DNA of 64,000 bases from Oceanobacillus sojae (GCF_007991515.1 NZ_BJYM01000003.1:124001-188000), one strand, 5' to 3'. Shown: positions 16,897 through 25,426, counted from the stretch's first letter. Notes: generated from the letters alone by a model not told the origin. Program-made: numbers and translations.

Positions 16897-16988
16897 TAAA
16901 AAATTTAAGCTGTTTTTATGAATTGTTGTTATAATTGTATGAATATTATATTTTCAAAAAAATGAGTGGGGTAGAGGGGAGTAGATAT

Positions 16989-17801
16989 ATGAAATTGGCG
17001 GTTAATTATTCATCGGAAGCTTATCACTTGGTAAATGAAGGTAAAATAGATGTTGATGTTTTCAAATGCCCTGATTTAAATGATAAATTAATAGAAACAG
17101 CTCAAAGCTGCAGGCCAGCGTACGTCCATTTTAATTTAGATGCCGGTACTGGAAATATGGATAAAGTCGATTGGATAAAAATAGAAAATTTTTTGTAGGA
17201 AACAGAAACACCTTATATTAATTTACATTTAACAGCATTATCAAAGGACTATCCTGCTTTTGACATAAACACGAATGATCCCAAAGAAATAGAATTTATT
17301 ATTAAGAATGTTACAGATGATATAAATATCGTTTCGGAACGATTTGGAGCCGATAGGGTAATCGTTGAGAATGTTATATATCGCAGCTATGAAGGGAATA
17401 TGCTGAAACCGATAATCGATCCAAATATTATTACACAAATAATAGAGGAAACGAAATGTGGGCTGCTGCTGGATACAGCACATGCACAAATGACTTGCAG
17501 GTATTTAAATAAAGATGTGTTCGATTATGTAAGTCAGCTGCCATTACAGAATTTAAAGGAGCTGCATATTACCGGAATCCAGCATGATGGTAACCGCTAC
17601 CGTGACAGCATGCCTATGACCAGAGCTGACTGGGAACTGGCGGAGTGGGCACTGGAAAATGTACATAATGGTATATGGTCTGCACCTTGGGCTGTATCTT
17701 TTGAATATGGAGGAGTAGGGCCTGCTTTTGAATGGAGAACTGAATCACATGTCTTAGCTGAACAGGTGCCCCGCTTACAACGTTTAGTAAACAGGAAATA
17801 G
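16989..17801 (+). pseudogene. DUF692 (MNIO, MbnB/TglH/ChrH-like) protein gene with an in-frame TAG
   Basis: One frame encodes about 270 residues, broken only by a TAG at 17196-17198. Before it: KLAVNYSSEAYHLV, VFKCPDLNDKLIE, RPAYVHFNLDAGTG. After it, without shift: PYINLHLTAL, ERFGADRVIVENV, CGLLLDTAHAQM, LKELHITGIQHDG, WAVSFEYGGVGPAFEW. This TIM-barrel pattern, with metal-type His, Asp and Glu, fits the DUF692 family of multinuclear iron enzymes, some of which modify cysteine-containing peptides. ATG 16989 follows GAGGGGAG. No precursor peptide or partner gene is adjacent. A real nonsense mutation or a single base error are both possible. Confidence 0.7.
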
Positions 17802-17829
17802 TACATGCTCAGATATATAATGTTGAGAA

Positions 17830-17858
17830 GATAATCCCAATATGAAAGAGGGATTATC
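17830..17858. terminator. Bidirectional terminator hairpin
   Basis: Perfect 9-bp stem GATAATCCC / GGGATTATC between two convergent genes; it overlaps the stop codon of the acetyltransferase at 17854. Confidence 0.75.
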
Positions 17859-18450
17859 TTTTGGCATCTGAAATATCTTCTACAAAATGTTCAGCGTACA
17901 TATTCCAATATTTTTTAAAGACACGGTCTTTTTTATCATCTAAATTAAGCTGATACATTCGGAAAATGACGAGAATATCCTTTGGCTGCCATTGTTCCTC
18001 ATAGGAATATTGATAGGTCATTCCGAGCTTCTGCATAACTCTCCCGCTGGCGATGTTATAAATATCATGTGTTGCAGTAATATACTTGAGTCCTGTATTT
18101 TTTAGCTCTGCAATGACAGCATGGCCTGCTTCTGTCACAAAGCCATTTCCCCAGAATTCTTTTTTTAACGCATATCCAAAATCATGTCCTTCTTCCAGGC
18201 TGACAGTTACATAACCAATCGGCAGATTATTTTCTTTTAGACAAATTGCAAGGTAATACCCTGTTTTTTTCTGATACTGAGGGAGAATTCTTTCTGCATA
18301 ATAAGTTTCTGCCTCCTGCTTATTTTGCAGAGTAAATAGAGGCAAATATTGATTAACAACCCTATCGCCCAGGATTTCGTATAGCGCCTGAATATCTCTG
18401 TCTACTGCTGTAAATGGCCGCAGAATCAGCCGTTCCGTTTGGATTTTCAA
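17854..18450 (-). CDS. GNAT N-acetyltransferase, RimJ/RimL type
   Basis: A 198-residue acetyltransferase. Typical elements are TERLILRPF at the N-terminus, LPIGYVTVSLEEGHDFGYAL, the acetyl-CoA pyrophosphate loop FWGNGFVTEAGHAV, and NIASGRVMQKLGMTYQYS. The group includes ribosomal-protein and small-molecule acetylases; the substrate cannot be predicted. A TTG start at 18450 follows AGGGGTGA. It lies 15 bases behind the methyltransferase gene and is probably co-transcribed. The C-terminal 35 residues beyond the GNAT core (DDKKDRVFKKYWNMY) are charged and of unknown role. Confidence 0.88.
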   Translation of the reverse strand: MKIQTERLILRPFTAVDRDIQALYEILGDRVVNQYLPLFTLQNKQEAETYYAERILPQYQKKTGYYLAICLKENNLPIGYVTVSLEEGHDFGYALKKEFWGNGFVTEAGHAVIAELKNTGLKYITATHDIYNIASGRVMQKLGMTYQYSYEEQWQPKDILVIFRMYQLNLDDKKDRVFKKYWNMYAEHFVEDISDAKR

Positions 18451-18465
18451 AATGATATCACCCCT

Positions 18466-19215
18466 CTAATGACGCTCTTTACTCGCAATAAATGTTATTA
18501 AGGAAGGATCATTTTCCTGTCCATAGCCAATTTCATAACTAACGGTGCCGAATCCAATATTTTTTAATAATAACTCTAATTCCTTCAGTCCATACCAGTA
18601 TAGGATAAAATGAGAGATTTCTGTTTTCTCTATCGCACCTTTACGCAGGAGCTCATATTTATGGATATAGGAAACTTTTTGCTCCAGCCAATCTATCGCT
18701 TCACTCGTGCTTGTGAATAATATCCCCGAGTCCTCTGTCAAAGAGTGAGTGCTTATATCCATGTCTCCAGCATGAAAGTCTATTGGCAACAAAGTATCAA
18801 AAATAAATTGCCCGCCTTCTTTCAGATGATTATACAGTCTTTGAAGAAAAGCATTGATATGATTTCCTGGAAGCAGACAAAAACTTCCTGTTGGCATAAT
18901 AATAGTTTGATATGTCTGCTTTAAATCAAGCTGCAGCAAATCCTGGTTAAATAAATTTGTATTTACCTGATGCTCCCGCATATTGACTTTGCATTGCTCC
19001 AACATCTCAGCTGAGATATCCACGCCATCAATAGTAATTCCTTCTTTTAAAAATGGAATCAGCATTCTTCCAGTGCCGACACCAGCCTCCAGTACAGGAC
19101 CCTGACGGTTTTTCAACTTCTCATAATAATACTCTATATCACCGCCCATAGAGTATCCGACAGGCTTCGTAATTTCATATAATTTTGTACTTAATTCTCC
19201 ATATTCTTTGAACAC
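18466..19215 (-). CDS. Class I SAM-dependent methyltransferase
   Basis: A 249-residue soluble enzyme. Motif I is VLEAGVGTGRMLIPF (about 41-55), motif post-I is GVDISAEMLEQCK with the acidic residue for the SAM ribose, and the later TIIMPTGSFCLL and LKEGGQFIFDTL stretches follow the normal order. The N-terminal EYGELSTKLYEITKPVG segment resembles small-molecule methyltransferases of Bacillus. The start is GTG 19215. It pairs with the downstream acetyltransferase gene in a two-gene unit; the substrate is unknown. Confidence 0.85.
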   Translation of the reverse strand: MFKEYGELSTKLYEITKPVGYSMGGDIEYYYEKLKNRQGPVLEAGVGTGRMLIPFLKEGITIDGVDISAEMLEQCKVNMREHQVNTNLFNQDLLQLDLKQTYQTIIMPTGSFCLLPGNHINAFLQRLYNHLKEGGQFIFDTLLPIDFHAGDMDISTHSLTEDSGILFTSTSEAIDWLEQKVSYIHKYELLRKGAIEKTEISHFILYWYGLKELELLLKNIGFGTVSYEIGYGQENDPSLITFIASKERH

Positions 19216-19468
19216 ACCTATCCCTCTATTCTATAAATATTCAAATCTGGAAGTACACCATTCGTGTAAAGGTTGTGAATGATATATTTCCATTCTATAA
19301 TAAAGTGAGAGAATAATCTAAAATTGGAAAGAGAGAGGCGGAGTTATTTGCATATTACATTATGGAAGCTTCAACGTCCTTAATTGGGGATGATGCCAAT
19401 GTCAGTGATTAGGGAAGAACACTTACTAATGGAAGATGGCGTTGGCTGTCTTACAGTGGTTGATATAA

Positions 19469-19636
19469 ATGCACAAAATCAATCGTGGTCCGGATCAGGA
19501 GATGAAACAGGCTCTTGTGAAGCTGGAACTAGAAGTAATCGTTTTGCAGAACAAGACGGTGAATTTGTCCCTTCTCCTTAAAAGCCTGAAACTGCGAATA
19601 GCAGGAAAAAAAACAGAACCCATTCTCCAAAGATAA
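19469..19636 (+). CDS. Possible small protein, 55 residues
   Basis: Between the methyltransferase gene and the RNHCP gene (19216-19662) there is no clear gene. The best candidate is this frame, MHKINRGPDQEMKQALVKLE then an amphipathic, Leu/Val/Lys-rich helix ending KKTEPILQR. An overlapping frame (19384-19581) is less protein-like. The Shine-Dalgarno is poor, and the area could equally be a decayed gene. It lies directly upstream of the RNHCP gene, so it could be a short leader cistron. Confidence 0.25.
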   Translation: MHKINRGPDQEMKQALVKLELEVIVLQNKTVNLSLLLKSLKLRIAGKKTEPILQR

Positions 19637-19662
19637 AAAAATTATCTTGGAGGATGAGGACG

Positions 19663-19980
19663 TTGAGCAAAATAACAGAAAATACAGCTTTTCAATGTGA
19701 GCATTGCGGGGCGAACGTAGCAGCGGTAACAAATGGGAGCTTTCGCAATCATTGCCCTTTCTGCCTATATTCAAAGCATTTGGATAATGAGCCGGGAGAC
19801 AGACTTAGCACTTGTAGAGGAGTCATGCGGCCAATTCAGATAGACTATTCTGGAAAGAAGGGCTATCAAATTATTCACGAATGTAACAAATGTGGAAAAA
19901 GACAACGTAATAAAGCAGCAATAAATACGATTCAGGAAGATGATATTCTCCGTTTCGTGAAAGCATTTAATCAGTATTAG
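19663..19980 (+). CDS. RNHCP-domain zinc-ribbon protein
   Basis: A 105-residue protein with two Cys pairs: FQCEHCGANV and FRNHCPFCLYSKH, the latter being the RNHCP signature that names the family, then a third pair in HECNKCGKRQRNKAA. It is likely a small zinc-binding, nucleic-acid-associated protein; no function is established. The start is TTG 19663, nine bases after TTGGAGG; an ATG overlapping the binding site at 19654 is too close. The next gene begins 48 bases downstream behind a strong hairpin. Confidence 0.85.
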   Translation: MSKITENTAFQCEHCGANVAAVTNGSFRNHCPFCLYSKHLDNEPGDRLSTCRGVMRPIQIDYSGKKGYQIIHECNKCGKRQRNKAAINTIQEDDILRFVKAFNQY

Positions 19981-19990
19981 ATTATTCTTT

Positions 19991-20019
19991 GCCTCCCTGC
20001 TCTTCAGCGGCAGGGAGGC
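19991..20019 (+). promoter_or_regulatory. Hairpin that contains the Shine-Dalgarno of the next gene
   Basis: GCCTCCCTGC / GCAGGGAGGC form a perfect 10-bp GC-rich stem with no T tract. GGGAGG (20013-20018) in its 3' arm is the only binding site for TTG 20029, so the hairpin would hide it. This suggests translational control or dependence on ribosomes arriving from the RNHCP gene. Confidence 0.6.
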
Positions 20020-20028
20020 AATTCATCT

Positions 20029-20589
20029 TTGAAACAGAAAGCAGGTAACGCATTGCAGAAAAAAATAAAGAAAATACATATTATCGGCGGTGCGGGAAGC
20101 GGGAAAACCTATCTGGCAAGAGTACTATCAGATAAACTTGCTATTCCGGCTGCTGATCTGGATAACTTATTCTGGAATAAAAGCTATGGAACAAAAAAAG
20201 ATCTTGTAATAAGAGACAGGGAGCTGGAGGCTGTCCTTTCAAAAGATGCCTGGATTATGGAGGGTGTCTATTATGGCTGGCTGGATACCAGCTTTGAAAA
20301 AGCGGATCAAATTATTGTTTTACATACAAATATGCATTTAAGACAAATGCGGATAATTCTCCGGTTTTTAAAAAGAAAGCTTCGTATTTTGCCAACCAAA
20401 AAGGAAAGCCTGAAGGATCTTATGCAGTTATTAAAATGGAATACGAAATATGATACAAATAATTTAGCAAAGGCATTGAGGAAAATAGAAGCGTATGAAG
20501 AAAAAGTAGTTCATATTTATAATAAGAGGGAACTGAATCAATTTCTGAAAAAGTATCAGGTGAAAATAAATAATGTGAGCCGAAAATAA
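20029..20589 (+). CDS. P-loop kinase-like protein, FlaR/topology-modulation type
   Basis: A 186-residue AAA/adenylate-kinase-like ATPase. The Walker A motif is IIGGAGSGKTYLAR (about residues 18-31), followed by PAADLDNLFWN and WIMEGVYYGWLDTSFEKADQIIVL, the hallmarks of proteins annotated as DNA topology modulation protein FlaR. The C-terminal half is rich in Lys/Arg and lacks membrane segments. Phosphate acceptors for this group are not established. The TTG start depends on a Shine-Dalgarno inside a hairpin. The gene ends before a bidirectional terminator. Confidence 0.82.
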   Translation: MKQKAGNALQKKIKKIHIIGGAGSGKTYLARVLSDKLAIPAADLDNLFWNKSYGTKKDLVIRDRELEAVLSKDAWIMEGVYYGWLDTSFEKADQIIVLHTNMHLRQMRIILRFLKRKLRILPTKKESLKDLMQLLKWNTKYDTNNLAKALRKIEAYEEKVVHIYNKRELNQFLKKYQVKINNVSRK

Positions 20590-20606
20590 TTTTATTGGAC
20601 TACATG

Positions 20607-20643
20607 AAAAGACTTGCCTCTATATAACAAAGGCAAGTCTTTT
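20607..20643. terminator. Bidirectional terminator
   Basis: Stem AAAAGACTTGCC / GGCAAGTCTTTT between convergent genes. Confidence 0.88.
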
Positions 20644-20647
20644 AAGT

Positions 20648-21382
20648 CTAAGATTCGCTTTCAACAGCAATTTGCAATGCATCTATTGGATTGTCAGTGC
20701 TCTCATCAATTTCATAGACAGTACTGCCTTGCTGCCAGCGGATAACTGTTCCGGGATGTTCGTCAAAATCGTCAATTTCAATTACTCCACGCTCATCAGG
20801 CGCAGGTAGATAATTTGTTTCCAAATAATCTACGACAGCCCGGGCGAGCTCCTCGCCATCCCCATAATTCCCGGCTGCATATTCAGGGTCAGTTGGAGCA
20901 TTTACCCGAATCAGCCATTTCCCTTCATTCCACGAAATATAGTTGTGGCCGGTAGCTCCTTCTGAGAGAGCTTTGACGCCATGACCAAGATCTATATTTG
21001 TCTGCTCAACTTCTTCATAGTTTTCAATTGCGTTAATTGCTTCCTGTTTACTGGAATAATCCGTTTCTTCTATATCACTGCTGGGAGCTTCTTTACTGTC
21101 TGTGTTTTCTTCCTCAGCAGCTGTATCTGTGCTATTGGAATCATCGGATTCTGTCTGTTGTTCTTCGTTATTGCTGTTCTCCAGTTCTGTTGCTTCGTCT
21201 TCCTGATTCTTTTCTGTTGATTCTACTTCATTATCTTTTGTGCTATCTGTCTCAGAAACTATTTTTTCATCCGATTCCTGCTGTGACATATCTGATTCTG
21301 CTTGCGAAGCGCCCTGGCATGCCCCCAGAATAAGTAAGAGTGCCATACCTGGTACTGTGAAATATGATTTTTTCAGTCTCAT
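20648..21382 (-). CDS. Acidic secreted lipoprotein of unknown function
   Basis: A 244-residue lipoprotein. The signal peptide MRLKKSYFTVPGMALLLILG ends in a lipobox GAC (Cys about 22). Residues 25-110 are a low-complexity Glu/Asp/Ser/Thr/Asn linker; residues 115-240 form a folded domain with YSSKQEAINAIENYEEV, GHNYISWNEGKWLIRV and DDFDEHPGTVIRWQQGSTVYEI. The domain is unknown to me but is of a type seen in surface lipoproteins of Bacillaceae. Its signal peptide and the 20 bases upstream closely resemble those of the lipoprotein gene at 28751-28972. Monocistronic, behind a bidirectional terminator. Confidence 0.8.
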   Translation of the reverse strand: MRLKKSYFTVPGMALLLILGACQGASQAESDMSQQESDEKIVSETDSTKDNEVESTEKNQEDEATELENSNNEEQQTESDDSNSTDTAAEEENTDSKEAPSSDIEETDYSSKQEAINAIENYEEVEQTNIDLGHGVKALSEGATGHNYISWNEGKWLIRVNAPTDPEYAAGNYGDGEELARAVVDYLETNYLPAPDERGVIEIDDFDEHPGTVIRWQQGSTVYEIDESTDNPIDALQIAVESES

Positions 21383-21536
21383 GGTGCATCACCCCTTCTA
21401 CTGTATATATTTCCCTTCTTTTCCTGAAATGAATCCTGAAGTTCCAGATTATTTTTTAAGAATTATTCAAATCGTAAAACTTTATTTTGAAAAAGTGCTA
21501 TACTGGCAATAGCTTTCTTTTTAAGGAGGAATCGAA

Positions 21537-21590
21537 ATGGCAGCATTCTTTGGTAATGCTTACTCTAGACTGGGCGCCCTTTTGGTCTGA
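21537..21590 (+). CDS. Possible 17-residue peptide ORF
   Basis: A strong TTAAGGAGGA (21521-21530) sits six bases before ATG 21537, which opens a 17-codon frame, MAAFFGNAYSRLGALLV, ending in TGA. The region 21383-21679 holds no other gene. The ribosome binding site is better than that of many genes here, so the frame could be a leader peptide for the FusB-like gene at 21680, or the stump of a lost gene. Confidence 0.3.
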   Translation: MAAFFGNAYSRLGALLV

Positions 21591-21679
21591 GAGGTCTGAA
21601 GTAAAGCAGCATAAATAATGAATGATCTCTTTAGGCCGTACATTTTAATAAAAAGCCTAATATAATGGAGTGAATTCAA

Positions 21680-22330
21680 ATGGAAAAACAATTAATTAAG
21701 CCGTTTTTAACGGTAGCAAACTATCGTTTTATGGAGCAGCAGACAGATAAAATTATACGGGCGTTGGCCACAACAAAAGATAAAAATGTTATTCTGGCTG
21801 TACGCGGAATTGTGAAAAGCGAGTTGATAGATTCCTTTACATGGTCTGATGAGGAAGAAAAAATAGTTCAATCGTTGATAGATATAAATGACCGGGCAGA
21901 GGGAGAGGTCTTTTTAGAACAGCTGAAAACCTATATTATTCCATTTAAAGCAGTGGAAACAAGTAAGTTAAAAAGCTTATTTAAAAAGGAAAAAAAGCTG
22001 AAGCTTCCTAATCTGGAGGAGATCGACTTTCAGCAAATTTCTTATTTAGCCTGGGACGATCCTGGGAAACTCCGCAGATATTTGGTAATGGAACAAGATA
22101 AAGGTTTTAAAGCACTAAAGGGTACTTTTAAACTTCCTGCAACACAAGGTATTTGTGCGCTTTGCAACCAGCATACGGAAGTTGTCCGTCTCACCACTTC
22201 TGTAAAAGGAGAGGTTCCCGGAACTTTTACCAAACACTACAATTATGTCTGTGCTGACAGTCAATTATGTAATCAGCATGTAACGGATATAGAGAAGGTA
22301 AGTGCATTTTTTGATAGAGTTACCAAATAA
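21680..22330 (+). CDS. EF-G-binding protein, FusB/FusC family
   Basis: A 216-residue protein matching the FusB family in length and layout: an N-terminal helical bundle (KPFLTVANYRFMEQQTDKII onward) and a C-terminal zinc-finger domain with ICALCNQH and YVCADSQLCNQHV supplying the metal-site cysteines. FusB-type proteins bind translation factor EF-G and free it from fusidic-acid-stalled ribosomes; chromosomal relatives in Bacillaceae and Listeria are probably intrinsic ribosome-rescue factors. No mobile element is attached, which argues for an intrinsic gene. TGGAGTGA precedes ATG 21680. A long perfect palindrome terminator follows. Confidence 0.88.
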   Translation: MEKQLIKPFLTVANYRFMEQQTDKIIRALATTKDKNVILAVRGIVKSELIDSFTWSDEEEKIVQSLIDINDRAEGEVFLEQLKTYIIPFKAVETSKLKSLFKKEKKLKLPNLEEIDFQQISYLAWDDPGKLRRYLVMEQDKGFKALKGTFKLPATQGICALCNQHTEVVRLTTSVKGEVPGTFTKHYNYVCADSQLCNQHVTDIEKVSAFFDRVTK

Positions 22331-22353
22331 CTTAATTAAAGAAATTTAATAGG

Positions 22354-22391
22354 AAGCAGATAAAGAAAGTACGTACTTTCTTTATCTGCTT
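22354..22391. terminator. 38-bp perfect palindrome, bidirectional terminator
   Basis: AAGCAGATAAAGAAAGTAC is followed directly by its exact complement, then TTTT. It lies 24 bases after the fusB-like stop and also ends the opposing acetyltransferase region. Confidence 0.8.
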
Positions 22392-22461
22392 TTTGAAATG
22401 AAAAACTCTAAAGAAAAACCGCTCCAAATTCTGAAACAGATCTGGAACGGCTTCCATATAA

Positions 22462-22992
22462 TTAATCATTTTTTAAAAGGGAATAGATATGCATATCAAC
22501 AAAATTACCCTTCACCTTCTCATATTGCCGTAATGTTCCTTCAAAGGTAAATCCTAGTTTTTGCAATACTTTAATCGAATTTATATTTGCCGGTTCCACT
22601 TTCGCTTCAATCCGGTTAATTGCTAAATTCTCAAAAGCTTCATCAATTAATGCCTGGATGGATTCAGGAGCATATCCATTTCCCCAATGTGCTTTTGCAA
22701 TATCATAGCCAATCTCAACCCGGGCATTTTCTGTGTCGATAGCATTAAATCCACAGCTGCCGATAATATCCTTCGACTTTAAATCAAACAAGGTGTAGCG
22801 GATAGCCTGATTTGTTTCAGCTAATTCATTGAGCAGGTTAATCATTTCTATTGCTTGAGATTCATGTATAAAAGCAGAAATATTCATAAATGCCGCAACA
22901 GCCGGGTCTGACCAGACATTAAATAGCGCAGTGGCATCAGATATCCGAATTTTTCGTAAGGCTAATCTTTTTGTAAAAAGTTCTTCTTTCAA
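22462..22992 (-). CDS. GNAT N-acetyltransferase, RimJ/RimL (YdaF) type
   Basis: A 176-residue acetyltransferase with FTKRLALRKIRISDA, DIIGSCGFNAID, VEIGYDIAKAHWGNGYAPESI (acetyl-CoA loop WGNGYA) and ANINSIKVLQKLGFTFEGTLRQ, the full set for the ribosomal-protein-serine acetyltransferase-like branch. The substrate is unknown. The start is TTG 22992, seven bases after GGAGGG; a longer version would begin inside the binding site. It lies between the fusB-like and bla loci, probably as its own transcript. Confidence 0.87.
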   Translation of the reverse strand: MKEELFTKRLALRKIRISDATALFNVWSDPAVAAFMNISAFIHESQAIEMINLLNELAETNQAIRYTLFDLKSKDIIGSCGFNAIDTENARVEIGYDIAKAHWGNGYAPESIQALIDEAFENLAINRIEAKVEPANINSIKVLQKLGFTFEGTLRQYEKVKGNFVDMHIYSLLKND

Positions 22993-23082
22993 TACTTCAC
23001 CCTCCAATATTTTTTAGAAATCTGTCTGGAAAGTATTGTTATCTGCGCATCATTCAGTCCCTTCATCAAGTCTCTGTTCAGG

Positions 23083-23469
23083 TTATTTTTTCTTTTTTGG
23101 TTTTTCATCCAAAATCGATTTTAATTCCTCAATATCCTCCTCGGACAATGAATCTTCTTCCATAAATTGAACAAGCATCGATTTCACTGTGCCGCCATAT
23201 ATACGTTTAATGAAGGATTCTGCTTCTGCACGCTGGCAGTCATCCTGAGAATAGAGCGGATAAAAAGTGTACACGCGCTGGTCTTTATTTACACCAACAA
23301 CATCTTTGTGCACTAATCGGTCTAAAAGCGTCCGTACTGTTTTTGATTTCCAATCTTTTTGCCCCTGCAGATTGGAAATCACATCATTTGCTGTCTGCGG
23401 TGCTTTTTCCCACAGGACATTCATTACTTCCCATTCTGCTTCAGAGATGCTTGGTACTTTTTCTGACAT
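23083..23469 (-). CDS. blaI: BlaI/MecI-family penicillinase repressor
   Basis: A 128-residue repressor. Residues 5-72 form the winged helix with ISEAEWEVMNVLWEKAPQTANDVI and KTVRTLLDRLVHKDVV; the C-terminus (about 75-122) is the helical dimerisation and cleavage region, here ending in a lysine-rich tail (KPKKKK). In the family, BlaR1 signalling leads to cleavage in this region and loss of DNA binding. GGGGTGA precedes the ATG at 23469. It follows blaR1 by 16 bases in the same transcript. Its operators are the ACA/TGT dyads in 25339-25472. Confidence 0.93.
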   Translation of the reverse strand: MSEKVPSISEAEWEVMNVLWEKAPQTANDVISNLQGQKDWKSKTVRTLLDRLVHKDVVGVNKDQRVYTFYPLYSQDDCQRAEAESFIKRIYGGTVKSMLVQFMEEDSLSEEDIEELKSILDEKPKKKK

Positions 23470-23485
23470 ATATATCACCCCGGTT

Positions 23486-25288
23486 CTATTCATCAAAAAT
23501 TTGTTTATCCTTTAAAATAGCTAAGGTTATTTCCGTTGCTATGCTTCCAGAAGCTTTGTCCTCATCCTGTATATTGGTTGCAAAGAAATAAGTATTTGTC
23601 TCTGTTTCTACAAATCCAATAAACCAGCCATTTATATCCTTGCCATTCACATTACCTGTGCCTGTTTTTCCGTAGAGTACAGAACTATTCTTTTCATCCA
23701 TTTGCAATGCGTTTTTAACAGCTTCAATATGCTCTTCCTGAAAATCGAAGCTATTGTTATAGAATGAATGTAACAGCTCAACTTGTTCAACTGGCGAAAT
23801 TTTTAAAGTAGATTCCAGCCAGTATTGTTCCAGCCCTCCAGAAGTATCCTGATTTCCATAATGGATTTGATTTAGGTAGGATTGAACACTGTCCAGACCT
23901 ATTTCTTGATCGATTTGCTGGAAATACCAGTTAACAGAACGGTTTAAAGCCGTCTCTAGGTTTTGATCTCCATTCCATTGTTCATAAGGTTGTTCGACAC
24001 CATCCCATTCAATCATGCTTTGTGCCGGTGTTATGACGTTCTCCTCTAATCCAAATAAGGCACTATAGATTTTATAAGTAGAATCAGGAGAAATCCGTGA
24101 TGTGCTCTGATCCTCATTATAGATATGGTAAGCATCCTTTTGCATATCGTAAAGAACAAAACTGCTCTCATCATTTTTGAAATAGTCACTGAGATCTTCT
24201 TCGTATATCTGATCATGATTAAAAGACGTATAGCGATTGTTATCGTTGGCCATTACAGAAGCAAGTGGAATCTGCGTAACTATAAACAGGCCGGTGAGCA
24301 GGAAGATGCCGATGCTTTTGACATGCTGTAATTTAGAGTCTGCTTGAAATGATGCAATTTCTATAATTCGTTTCTTTATCTGCTTTTTTGAGCCATTTAA
24401 TTGATTTGCCAGCTTATTATACTGAGGGCTGGGAGATTTATCGATAAAATGAATAATTGTGTTTCCATATTTTTTATAGTTCTTATCATCTAAAGATGTT
24501 AGTACGGCGTGATCACATGCAATTTCACGATCCAGACGCATTTCTTTAAAAGCAAGCCAAATTAAAGGGTTGAACCAATATATGATTTGGAAGAAAACCA
24601 TTAGATAGTTGGTAGGAATATCCTTATATTTATAATGGTTTAATTCATGCAGAAGGATATGTTTGATATCATCCTTAGATAACCATTCTTCAAAATTGGC
24701 CGGTAATATAACAAAGGTTTTACGCAGTCCAAATGTCAGAGGTGACCGTACTTTATCTGAGACACCTAATACTATATTTTTTGAGATATTTAATTGTTGT
24801 TTAGATGTTTGGAATAGGTCAAGAATTTCTTTATCTTCCACATGAGAAATCGACTTTTTAATCCTCCTTAAATTCAGCCACGCGTGTATAGAAAGCCCTG
24901 TGAAAACAAGAGCTCCAGTAATCCATATTCCAGCGGCAATCCCATTTAACAGTTCTGTATTTGTCTGCGTCACCGTTACGGAAAAATCCTGCATCCAGTT
25001 CGAATTTGTTCCTCCGTTTCCAGACGCTGCGCCATTAATAGCAGCAGAATTCCCATCTGCAGAATGACCGCCTGTAAATGTACGGAATAAATTACCGGAG
25101 GGAATGAAGCGGCCGGGAATAAATGGAATAATCAAAGCAAAAAGTAATAAGTACCATAGATTATATTGCCATTTGGCGGATAACTGCTTTTGGAATATCT
25201 TTTTAATAAGAAAAATAAACCCGATTGTAATGGAAGAAATGATGAGGCCTGTAATAAGCGTTGTGATATACATGCTTTTCGTCTCCAT
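23486..25288 (-). CDS. blaR1: BlaR1/MecR1-family beta-lactam sensor and M56 protease
   Basis: A 600-residue membrane signal transducer. The N-terminal part has four membrane helices and the M56 zinc protease site HELNHY (H214, E215, H218). A long extracytoplasmic C-terminal half is a class-D-beta-lactamase-like sensor: STYK at 403-406 (acylated serine S403), YGN and KTG near 563, ending with NGWFIGFVETETNTYFFATNIQ. Acylation by a beta-lactam outside triggers the protease inside and clears BlaI. ATG 25288 is taken as start; ATG five codons later has a better-placed GGAG and is an alternative. It is divergent from the beta-lactamase gene. Confidence 0.94.
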   Translation of the reverse strand: METKSMYITTLITGLIISSITIGFIFLIKKIFQKQLSAKWQYNLWYLLLFALIIPFIPGRFIPSGNLFRTFTGGHSADGNSAAINGAASGNGGTNSNWMQDFSVTVTQTNTELLNGIAAGIWITGALVFTGLSIHAWLNLRRIKKSISHVEDKEILDLFQTSKQQLNISKNIVLGVSDKVRSPLTFGLRKTFVILPANFEEWLSKDDIKHILLHELNHYKYKDIPTNYLMVFFQIIYWFNPLIWLAFKEMRLDREIACDHAVLTSLDDKNYKKYGNTIIHFIDKSPSPQYNKLANQLNGSKKQIKKRIIEIASFQADSKLQHVKSIGIFLLTGLFIVTQIPLASVMANDNNRYTSFNHDQIYEEDLSDYFKNDESSFVLYDMQKDAYHIYNEDQSTSRISPDSTYKIYSALFGLEENVITPAQSMIEWDGVEQPYEQWNGDQNLETALNRSVNWYFQQIDQEIGLDSVQSYLNQIHYGNQDTSGGLEQYWLESTLKISPVEQVELLHSFYNNSFDFQEEHIEAVKNALQMDEKNSSVLYGKTGTGNVNGKDINGWFIGFVETETNTYFFATNIQDEDKASGSIATEITLAILKDKQIFDE

Positions 25289-25338
25289 TCTTCATTTGCG
25301 GTAATTATATAAGAACGATTTACCGAAATTTATTTTAA

Positions 25339-25375
25339 ATTACATTTGTAATACACTAAATTTTAGCACTATCAA
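25339..25375 (-). promoter_or_regulatory. blaR1 promoter and BlaI operator
   Basis: On the minus strand TTGATA (25370-25375), 16 bases, TATTAC (25348-25353). The -10 lies in the palindrome ATTACATTTGTAAT (25339-25352), which matches the BlaI/MecI core TACANNTGTA. Confidence 0.75.
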
Positions 25376-25426
25376 GTACATTTATCAATCTATCAGTTAA
25401 GAAATTGTAAAGGATAAAAATAGAAA

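Noticed and set aside
16989-17801. TAG read as pyrrolysine or another recoding event
   Set aside because: No pyl genes or recoding structure are visible, and the family does not use pyrrolysine; mutation or read error is simpler.
20981-21333. Hydrophobic open frames opposite the large acidic lipoprotein gene
   Set aside because: They are the complement of Glu/Ser-rich low-complexity codons, lack binding sites and have no family-like pattern.
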